From: a bacterium
GTDB taxonomy: Bacteria > Zixibacteria > MSB-5A5 > GN15 > FEB-12
Length of the DNA: 49,588 bases
Direction of reading: 5' to 3'
Assembly: GCA_029211095.1 (NCBI GenBank)
Contig: JARGFS010000004.1
Coordinates: 1 to 49,588, forward strand
Translations under genes and position numbers: made by a program
Shown: positions 32,707 to 39,908 of the stretch, piece by piece
How positions within the stretch are numbered: position 1 is the stretch's first letter
Layout of the letters: each line of letters starts with the position of its first letter
Notes under the pieces: model-generated
The model's input: the letters and a program-made list of their open reading frames with translations, nothing else
Told to the model about the DNA's origin: nothing
Databases searched by the model: none

Positions 32707-34653
32707 ATGCGTGTAACATCGGGAATGATAACTGGCCGGGTGATTTTCAATTCGCAGCGATCCCTATCGCGCTTATTGCAACTCCAGGGACAGCTCTCGT
32801 CCGGGCGAAGAATCGAGCGCCCTTCGGATGATCCGGTGGGAACTCTTCGGGACCTGGACTATCGCAACGTGCTGGCCCAGAATGACCAGTACCTGAAAAA
32901 CATAAGCCGGGCCAAGACCTGGGCCCAGAATTATGATACCGTCCTGAGTGATCTCAAAGATATGGTGCAGCAGGCCAAGGATCTGACGATCACCATGTCT
33001 GATGATTCCGTCTCAACCGAGTCAAGAATCGGATCACATACAGTCGCAAAGTCTATTCTTGAACAGATAGGACAATTGGCTAACGGCAAATTGGATGGGA
33101 TGTACGTCTTCTCCGGTTTCCAGTCTGATACCCAGTCGCTGGATATCTCCGCCGACGGAGTGAGGTATCGTGGTGATCGAGGCTCAATTGAATACCCGAT
33201 AGAAGCGGCCTACAACAGCAAAGTCAATCTGATCGGTGACGATGTCTTTCTCAAGCAGCTGAAAACACTGGGGGCGGAGGCTGACCTCAATCTGGCCGTC
33301 AGCCCCAGCACCCTGCTGGCCAACCTGAATTCCGGCAACGGGGTTGATCTTCTCAGCGGCGGAACTTTTGAGATTACGGATGAGACTCTGGGGGTCACAG
33401 CTACTATCGATATTTCGGGCGCTGCGACCATAGATGATGTCATTACAGCCATTAATACGCAGCTACCTCCGACAATCTCCAACTTGACCTTTGGGATCGC
33501 CGGGGCGGGCAACGCGCTCTCAATTGATATTGACGAGTCCGCTCCTCGACTTGTAAATGACGGAACACTTCTGTCAGATATCAACGAAGGGCACAGTCTG
33601 GACCTTTCCTATGGCCGGATGCGGCTGACCGACGGAGCCGGGATAAATATGGATGTCGACTTCAACAGCCCGGCAATCCCTGTGACCGTGGGGGATTTGC
33701 GCAATGCCTTCAATACCCAAATGGCTGCCTATGGTCCGCCGCTGGACAATGTTTCAATGCAATTGAATGCGGCTGGGACCGCCCTTGAAATCTTAGATGC
33801 CAATGGCGTTCCGGTTGGATTGTCGGTTGCAGAAGTAAACCCGGATTCCACTACCGCCGCCGATCTCGGACTGCTTGGAAATATTGGGGCTTCACTCACG
33901 GGACACGACCTGAAACCGAGCTACAAATTCAGTATCAATGATATCGCCGGTACAACGGCGGCTGATCTCGGGATTGTGGACGAATATAGAAGTGATGGCA
34001 CCGGTACCGATCTCAACCCTATTCTGACGGCCGCTACCGCCGCTGCCACCAGCCTTTCCGACCTCAACAATGGAGCCGGATTCAGCGGTAACGAGATGGT
34101 TTTCTGGCAGGGTCAGGTTTCGGAGACGTTTGATATCTCTTCGGTAAGCACAGTCCAGGAACTACTGGACCTGTTCAATAGCTCCTACCTGGATATTACG
34201 GCGGAATTGAACTCCAGCGGGACCGGAATCCAGATCAGCAATAATGACCCTACGCTTTCCTTCTCCATTGAAGATGTGGGGGATGGAACGCTGTCCAAAG
34301 AGCTGGGACTGTTTGGGGCTGCTGACATGATGGCTTCGCTGACTATGCTGACCAAAGCATTAAAGAACGATGATCGTGAAGGTGTCTCGTTGCTGATGCA
34401 GAATTTTGATGACGCCATTGATCATCTTCTGGAAAAGCGTTCGACCACCGGCTCCCACATGGCGAGGCTGGAGACAACAGAATACCGCCTGTTGGACCAG
34501 AAATTGACATACACTAAGCTTCTATCAGAAGTAGAAGATGCCGACATAACGGATCTAATTACACAATTGACCACTCAGGAAAACAACTATCAGGCTTCGC
34601 TGATGGCGGCGGCTAAAATTGTCCAGCCGACATTGGTTGATTTCCTGAGGTGA
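32707..34653 (+). CDS. flgL: Flagellar hook-associated protein FlgL (HAP3), enlarged
   Basis: At 648 residues this is about twice the usual FlgL. The ends are typical: 'MRVTSGMITGRVIFNSQRSLSRLLQLQGQLSSGRRIERPSDDP' and 'DADITDLITQLTTQENNYQASLMAAAKIVQPTLVDFLR'. The centre carries three flagellin-hook-IN-like repeats starting near residues 204, 289 and 450 ('L.DLN.G.G', then a 'T..DV..A.N' segment and 'ADLGL'). FlgL is the second junction protein below the filament. The repeats probably form exposed surface domains. Confidence 0.93.
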   Translation: MRVTSGMITGRVIFNSQRSLSRLLQLQGQLSSGRRIERPSDDPVGTLRDLDYRNVLAQNDQYLKNISRAKTWAQNYDTVLSDLKDMVQQAKDLTITMSDDSVSTESRIGSHTVAKSILEQIGQLANGKLDGMYVFSGFQSDTQSLDISADGVRYRGDRGSIEYPIEAAYNSKVNLIGDDVFLKQLKTLGAEADLNLAVSPSTLLANLNSGNGVDLLSGGTFEITDETLGVTATIDISGAATIDDVITAINTQLPPTISNLTFGIAGAGNALSIDIDESAPRLVNDGTLLSDINEGHSLDLSYGRMRLTDGAGINMDVDFNSPAIPVTVGDLRNAFNTQMAAYGPPLDNVSMQLNAAGTALEILDANGVPVGLSVAEVNPDSTTAADLGLLGNIGASLTGHDLKPSYKFSINDIAGTTAADLGIVDEYRSDGTGTDLNPILTAATAAATSLSDLNNGAGFSGNEMVFWQGQVSETFDISSVSTVQELLDLFNSSYLDITAELNSSGTGIQISNNDPTLSFSIEDVGDGTLSKELGLFGAADMMASLTMLTKALKNDDREGVSLLMQNFDDAIDHLLEKRSTTGSHMARLETTEYRLLDQKLTYTKLLSEVEDADITDLITQLTTQENNYQASLMAAAKIVQPTLVDFLR

Positions 34654-34673
34654 TTATAGGAGAGCCAAGAAGT

Positions 34674-35162
34674 ATGCGCTTTACAACCCGCAGATTTGGA
34701 GAGTTGGATGTCCCGAACGACAAGCTGATCAAAATGGCGCGTCCGCTGTTGGGATTTGAAAAACTCGAGACTTTCTGCATGATCGAATCGGAAGAGATGG
34801 CCCCGTTTCTCTGGCTTCAGTCGACCGAGGATCCGGAGGTTGCTTTCATAATTGTAAATCCCAGGTTGTTCTACCCGGATTACAAGATCGAAGTAAACCG
34901 GGCCGAAGTGGCTGAACTCAGGATCAACGATGTTCATCAGGTAGAGACCTATGTAATTGTGACGATTCCGACTGAGTCGACCAGAATATCGGTCAACCTT
35001 CAGGGGCCCGTCCTGGTCAACACCGAGAATAATCTGGGTCGTCAGCTGGTCATGGTCAATTCTGATTATGGCATCAAGCACTTCATTCTGGATGAAGTCC
35101 CCGATGCAATTGAAACAGACAGGGTAAAGGCTGCTCGTGAGGAAGAGCTGATACCGGTCTGA
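34674..35162 (+). CDS. fliW: Flagellar assembly factor FliW
   Basis: FliW binds flagellin and, when free, sequesters CsrA, so it couples flagellin synthesis to export. The 162-residue protein begins with the typical 'MRFTTRRFGELDVPNDKLIKMARPLLGFEKLETFCMIE' and has 'PFLWLQSTEDPEVAFIIVNP' and 'LGRQLVMVNSDYGIKHFIL'. AGGAG at 34658-34662 supports ATG 34674. A GTG at 34650 overlapping the flgL stop is possible. Confidence 0.95.
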   Translation: MRFTTRRFGELDVPNDKLIKMARPLLGFEKLETFCMIESEEMAPFLWLQSTEDPEVAFIIVNPRLFYPDYKIEVNRAEVAELRINDVHQVETYVIVTIPTESTRISVNLQGPVLVNTENNLGRQLVMVNSDYGIKHFILDEVPDAIETDRVKAAREEELIPV

Positions 35163-35182
35163 GAATCTGAATTTCAAAATCA

Positions 35183-35205
35183 CGGACAGGAGTAAATTCT
35201 GTCCG
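35183..35205 (+). other. Hairpin between fliW and the glycosyltransferase gene
   Basis: CGGACAG (35183-35189) and CTGTCCG (35199-35205) form a perfect 7-bp stem with a nine-base loop, with no T-tract. It lies six bases before a second hairpin (35211-35227) and may help fold the leader. Confidence 0.5.
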
Positions 35206-35210
35206 GCAGC

Positions 35211-35227
35211 AGAAAATGGAATTTTCT
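35211..35227 (+). promoter_or_regulatory. GGA-loop hairpin at the start of the glycosyltransferase gene (candidate CsrA site)
   Basis: AGAAAAT (35211-35217) and ATTTTCT (35221-35227) form a perfect 7-bp stem with the triloop GGA (35218-35220). The start codon follows one base later. GGA is the only Shine-Dalgarno-like sequence, eight bases before the ATG, and the context ATGGA fits the CsrA core ANGGA. Confidence 0.5.
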
Positions 35228-35228
35228 C

Positions 35229-38200
35229 ATGAATAAGAGCAGGACGCCACAGCCTCGCAAGGACTCTCTGACTGCCACGAAAGTGCAGTCGGCTCCCAAT
35301 AAGAACCGACCCACGACAGTCGGGCAGGCCCTATCACTTGCCCAGCTGCTGATAAATGAGAATCGTTGGGGCAGGATGTTGGAGATTCTCACGCCATTCA
35401 AAGAGAAAGCAGACAGGGCCAGCGCATACGAACAGAATGCCTACTATCGGCTGTACTCCCTGGCGCTGCTAAATGAAAAGAGAGTGGAGGAACTGGAAGA
35501 GATCCTACGGTCGTTCCGCGCCCTTGCTCCGGACTCACTCGATTTAGCCTATCTGGAGTGTGGTCTGGCGGCTCTCATGCGGGAGCATGAATCAACCGTC
35601 AGTAACGGAATACGCTACCTCAGATTGCTTGGGGAGAAAAGCAGCAATGAATATCTGACCAACAATTCAGTCAGTCATGGCACGCTTTGCTTCTGGTTGG
35701 GGGAGGGCCAAAAAGCGCTGGGGAATTATGAAGAGGCACGTGACGCGTACAACCACGCGATCAAGCTGCTGCCAGAAAATCAACGTCCGTATCTTGCCTT
35801 AGTCTCACTTTTGAAAGCGACGGATGATACCGAGTCGGCAGAAAAATGGATTGCAACCGGGATCGGAAATTGCCCGGAGAATACCGAGTTAAGAATTCTG
35901 CAGGATTCCCTCAAGAAAAGACCGACTATTTCCGCCTGTATGATCGTACGCAACGAAGAGACAATGTTGTCTGCCTGCCTGGATTCTATCCGTGACTGGG
36001 TCGATGAAATTATCCTCGTCGACACCGGCTCCACTGATCGCACCCCGGAGATTGCATCCGAATACCGGGCAAAAATATACCATCAGCAGTGGCAGGATGA
36101 CTTTTCATTCCATCGCAACTACTCAATCTCTCAATCGAATTCTGATTGGATATTGATCATCGATGCTGATGAGCGGATTCCGCGGGAAGATGTAGCCGAG
36201 ATCAAGTCCGCTATCGGCGATTCCAACAATAGTCTCATATCTTTGACAATAGAAAATGTAACCCCCGGTGGGGATCGCATTTCCAGTCTGACCAGTTCCG
36301 TCCGGCTTTTCAAAAGAGAGCTCGGCCTTAAGTACAATGGTATCGTGCATAACGAATTGGTCCTGCCACCTAACGAACGAATAATAGCGGTGCCTTCGCG
36401 AATCAGGCATCTCGGGTATAATCTTGATCTGGGCCGGATGAGCGAGAAATTCCAGCGCACCAAACGGCTTCTGGAAAAGCAGGTTAAGTCAGAGCCCAAC
36501 AACCCGTTTGCCAGTTTCAATTATGCGCAGCAGTTATGCAACGAGGATAGTAATTACGGCACCAACAACGCCACTACGGTTATAGACAATGCTAATAAGA
36601 CAATAGAGCTGTCTCAAAATGAGCGAGGTCGCAGGCATCTATGGATGATGTCGCTGCATCAGCTGGCCCGAGCCTACTTCAATCTTCAGGACTACCAACG
36701 CGCCCGGAACTATTGCCTTCAGGCGGTAGCCATGAAACCAAATTATCTGGACGTCCTGATTCAGGCTGGTTTTTGCAGTGTGAAATTGGAAGAGTATGAT
36801 ATCGCCGCTGATTGGTTCAAGAGCTATCTCAACTACCAGAAAGAGTTTGATCCGATCAGGGACACGGAGTCGCTGATCATCTGGCACTATGACAGTCGTG
36901 TCCTGGTATTAAACAATCTCGGGTTGATCGCGGAGATGTCGGGTGCCTACAAGGAGGCCGGAGAGTACTACCGGCAGGTTTTGGAACTTGACCCGGAGCA
37001 TGACAATGCCCGCACTCGGCTCAATGCTATCAAAGCTGGTCAGGTTGCCACCCCACTTACCGGGCCGGTTTCCACCGCCGATCCACGTCAACAACTCTTG
37101 GTCGCGAGACAGGCCTGCTTCAATCATCAGCCGGACCATGCGGTAGAAATACTGTGTTCAATCAATAAATCCGAACTGAATCCAGAGCAAGCCCTGGAAT
37201 ATTATCGGCTCAGTGCGCATTCATATCTGGCTTTGGGTCGTTTTGTCGATGCCGAACATTCAATAACGGCAGCTCGCAGCGAAGGGCATGATTCGATCGA
37301 TTTTGACTATGTGGAGAGCCAGGTTAAACTGAAATTACGAGACTATACCGGCGCTGGCAACGCTGCCGATTCGTACCTGGCCAGACTAAAAGCAAAAACA
37401 ATTACGCCGGAGGATATTTCGACAACCGACCGCCACGTCAGTCAACTGTATGATACGCGTGCTGTCGCCAAAATTTATGTCGGAACACCGGACGAGGCCA
37501 GAGACGACTTTGAAGAAGCAATCAGGCAGGACCGAGGTAATCAATCTCCATATCTTGGCTGCGTCAGGCTGTTGCGCTCCCGCGGGGAATATGAGCAGGC
37601 TGATAAACTTCTGGCCGAAGGGATCAAACACTGTTCCGATGTTCAGGAATTGAGACTGATGTCTGAGTGGTCCAGGCAGAAGGTAAGTATCTCCGCCTGT
37701 ATGATTGTTAAAGATGAAGAGAAGCTGCTCCCCGGTTGTCTTGATTCGATCCGAGACTGGGTCAATGAAATCGTTATTGTAGACACCGGTTCTTCGGACA
37801 GAACCGTTGAGATTGCAAAATCGTACGGAGCGAAGGCGCTTTATCAGCAATGGGAAGGAGACTTCTCCAAGCACCGGAACTACTCCATTGAGCAGGCGAC
37901 CTCGGACTGGGTCTTCATCATTGATGCTGATGAGCGCTTTGAGCAGGAAGATATCTCAAAACTCCTTCAGATAGTAAATGATCCGGAGCCTCAGGCAATA
38001 TCAATCAACGTCTTCAACTATTATCAGCAAGCCGACCATAAAGTAACTTCGGTCAACTCGCTTCGGTTTTTCCGCCGGGAGTTGAACCTGCGATATGAGG
38101 GAATCGTCCACAATCAGATTAATATACCCGAAGGACTGGTAATTACTCGGGCTCCAATCAGTCTCCGCCATCTCGGTTATGATCTTGATCCGGAGGCAAT

Positions 38201-39623
38201 GGCGCGTAAATTTGAGCGGACGCGTGCGCTTCTGGAAGAGCAGCTGGAGAAGAATCCGGAGTTTGCCTTTGGATGGTTCAATCTGGCCCAGCTCTACCGG
38301 GGGCACCTGTTCGAGAATCCTCAGGAATACGGCAAGAAGATCATCGCGGCCTCTACAAAAGCTATCGAGCTAACTTCGGCTGAAGTCACCACCGAACGAT
38401 ACGTACATTTGATGGCTCTGGACCAACTGGCCTGGACCTGCTTTTATCTTGAGCGCTATTCAGAAGCTGAAAAGTGGGCTCGTCGGGCCTTGGAACACAA
38501 ATCAGATTATCTTGATCCGCTCATGTTGCTGGGACATATCTATGCGCAATCAAAGAGATACCCGGAGGCTATCGCGGCTTACCAGAACTACTTGGATACT
38601 CAGGCCGGTTATGATAGTGGTCGAGAATTTGAATCTCTCATTCTTATTCATCCGGACAGCCGGGCTACCGCTTACTTTGGGATCGGCTCGGCGGCTGAAA
38701 TGCTGGGTAATCTGAAACTGGCCAAGGAGAGTTATCTTAAAGCGCACGAGGCTACCCCGGGTTACCTGCAGGTCCCTCTTTGTCTGGGGCGAATATTCTT
38801 GAATGAAGGCGACCTTCCTCAGGCAGAGAAGTACCTGAAAATGCAACTGGAGAAGAAAGAACCTTCGGTGCACGCCCTGCTCGGATTGGCCCACCTTTAC
38901 ACGGTTCAGTCCAAAGAGGATGAAGCAGAACAGCAGCTATTGAAGGCATTGAATGAAAGCCCCTTGAATCCGAATGTATTGTCCCAAATGGCCGAATTCT
39001 ACACCCATACCAGTCGCCACAGCGATGCTTACCGGCTCCTGAGAGAGCTTCACCAGCTGATGCCGGACGACTCCGATATTAATCGCCGTTTCGGTGATAC
39101 CTGCTTTTCACTTGGGAGCTACCATGCCGCCTCGGAAATCTACCGCAAGCTCTTAGTTGAGCAGCCGGAGAATTCCTCACTACTCAACGATCTGGCCAAT
39201 TGCTGTTTCAAAACGGAACAGTTCCAGGAAGCTGAGCGGCTGTACCGGCAGGCTCTTACAACGGAAAGCGCCGATGTGATCGCTCTGAGGAATCTTGGGC
39301 TCTCACTGGTGAAACAGAATAAACCGCAGGAAGGGGCCGAGGTTTTTGAGAAATACCTTAATCTAATGCCAAATGACCACCAGATACGGCTGCTACTCGG
39401 AAATATGCTGGTGCAGATCGGTCGGTACGGCCAGGCTCTTGGCTGCTACGAGAGCTACCTGAAAGAAAACTCTTCTGACTCCGGCGCAATGGCCCGGATT
39501 GCGGATTGCTATCTGCTTATGGGACATGAGGATTCAGCTCTGGTCGGCTACCGTCAGGCACTCGCAATTGACCCAGGCTGCAGACATGCTCGGCAGCGGC
39601 TCGACCAGCTACAGGTGGTTTGA
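35229..39623 (+). CDS. Giant TPR protein with two GT2 glycosyltransferase domains (putative flagellin glycosyltransferase)
   Basis: The 1464-residue cytoplasmic protein has TPR-like repeats at about 35-230, 470-620, 640-815 and 1060-1460. Two family-2 glycosyltransferase domains start at residues 234 and 821, each with 'ISACMIV..EE.L...CLDSIRDWV.EI..VDTGS.DRT.EIA'. Each has its DxD motif ('IDADER') at 312-314 and 899-901, exactly 77 residues after the domain-start serine. Both nucleotide-sugar sites thus look intact. GT plus TPR units repeat with a constant 587-residue offset, pointing to internal duplication. Position between fliW and fliC suggests it glycosylates flagellin, with the TPRs holding the acceptor. 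The acceptor and sugar are not known. Confidence 0.85.
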   Translation: MNKSRTPQPRKDSLTATKVQSAPNKNRPTTVGQALSLAQLLINENRWGRMLEILTPFKEKADRASAYEQNAYYRLYSLALLNEKRVEELEEILRSFRALAPDSLDLAYLECGLAALMREHESTVSNGIRYLRLLGEKSSNEYLTNNSVSHGTLCFWLGEGQKALGNYEEARDAYNHAIKLLPENQRPYLALVSLLKATDDTESAEKWIATGIGNCPENTELRILQDSLKKRPTISACMIVRNEETMLSACLDSIRDWVDEIILVDTGSTDRTPEIASEYRAKIYHQQWQDDFSFHRNYSISQSNSDWILIIDADERIPREDVAEIKSAIGDSNNSLISLTIENVTPGGDRISSLTSSVRLFKRELGLKYNGIVHNELVLPPNERIIAVPSRIRHLGYNLDLGRMSEKFQRTKRLLEKQVKSEPNNPFASFNYAQQLCNEDSNYGTNNATTVIDNANKTIELSQNERGRRHLWMMSLHQLARAYFNLQDYQRARNYCLQAVAMKPNYLDVLIQAGFCSVKLEEYDIAADWFKSYLNYQKEFDPIRDTESLIIWHYDSRVLVLNNLGLIAEMSGAYKEAGEYYRQVLELDPEHDNARTRLNAIKAGQVATPLTGPVSTADPRQQLLVARQACFNHQPDHAVEILCSINKSELNPEQALEYYRLSAHSYLALGRFVDAEHSITAARSEGHDSIDFDYVESQVKLKLRDYTGAGNAADSYLARLKAKTITPEDISTTDRHVSQLYDTRAVAKIYVGTPDEARDDFEEAIRQDRGNQSPYLGCVRLLRSRGEYEQADKLLAEGIKHCSDVQELRLMSEWSRQKVSISACMIVKDEEKLLPGCLDSIRDWVNEIVIVDTGSSDRTVEIAKSYGAKALYQQWEGDFSKHRNYSIEQATSDWVFIIDADERFEQEDISKLLQIVNDPEPQAISINVFNYYQQADHKVTSVNSLRFFRRELNLRYEGIVHNQINIPEGLVITRAPISLRHLGYDLDPEAMARKFERTRALLEEQLEKNPEFAFGWFNLAQLYRGHLFENPQEYGKKIIAASTKAIELTSAEVTTERYVHLMALDQLAWTCFYLERYSEAEKWARRALEHKSDYLDPLMLLGHIYAQSKRYPEAIAAYQNYLDTQAGYDSGREFESLILIHPDSRATAYFGIGSAAEMLGNLKLAKESYLKAHEATPGYLQVPLCLGRIFLNEGDLPQAEKYLKMQLEKKEPSVHALLGLAHLYTVQSKEDEAEQQLLKALNESPLNPNVLSQMAEFYTHTSRHSDAYRLLRELHQLMPDDSDINRRFGDTCFSLGSYHAASEIYRKLLVEQPENSSLLNDLANCCFKTEQFQEAERLYRQALTTESADVIALRNLGLSLVKQNKPQEGAEVFEKYLNLMPNDHQIRLLLGNMLVQIGRYGQALGCYESYLKENSSDSGAMARIADCYLLMGHEDSALVGYRQALAIDPGCRHARQRLDQLQVV
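35928..37030 (+). repeat. Internal duplication, copy 1 (GT2 plus TPR unit)
   Basis: Residues 234 to about 600 of the giant protein align with residues 821 to about 1190 at a constant offset of 587, covering the GT2 domain and the TPR pairs after it. Divergence at protein level is moderate, so the duplication is old. Confidence 0.7.
37689..38798 (+). repeat. Internal duplication, copy 2 (GT2 plus TPR unit)
   Basis: Second copy, residues 821 to about 1190. It keeps 'ISACMIVKDEE', 'WVNEIVIVDTGSSDRT', 'IDADER' and the later 'LRHLGYDLD' motif also found in copy 1 as 'IRHLGYNLD'. Confidence 0.7.
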
Positions 39624-39685
39624 AAGATTTCTGATGAAAGTCATATTTTGAAGAAAATTCCTTAAGAAAAGGGAACAGATTGCGG

Positions 39686-39712
39686 TTAAGAGAAAACAAC
39701 AAATGCCGATTA
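39686..39712 (+). promoter_or_regulatory. Sigma28 (FliA-type) promoter of fliC
   Basis: TTAA (39686-39689) and GCCGATTA (39705-39712) are exactly 15 bases apart, against the consensus TAAA-N15-GCCGATAA. Transcription would start near 39719 and give a leader of about 190 bases. The 285-base gap between the glycosyltransferase gene and fliC holds this promoter, that leader and no convincing gene. Confidence 0.75.
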
Positions 39713-39887
39713 AAGTCAAAGAAATACATGCGAATACTAATGCGACACACTCGCGACATAGAGGAGGGACGTGCTGAATTTGAAAGCCGTCTGAATGGGA
39801 TTATAGGCGGATTATATCCAACATCGGAAGTGACAGGTCATGAAACTAAATGCCTATTAAATAAAAACAGGGGTAAGGGCACCCCAA

Positions 39888-39905
39888 TCAATCAAGGAGG
39901 ATTGA
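39888..39905 (+). promoter_or_regulatory. Hairpin presenting the fliC ribosome-binding site (candidate CsrA site)
   Basis: TCAATC (39888-39893) and GATTGA (39900-39905) form a perfect 6-bp stem with the hexaloop AAGGAG (39894-39899), which is the ribosome-binding site of fliC. The loop matches ANGGA. A second ANGGA lies at 39765-39769 in the leader, and a small GGGGT/ACCCC hairpin (39870-39885) sits just upstream. This resembles the two-site CsrA control of the Bacillus flagellin gene hag. Confidence 0.6.
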
Positions 39906-39908
39906 CAA

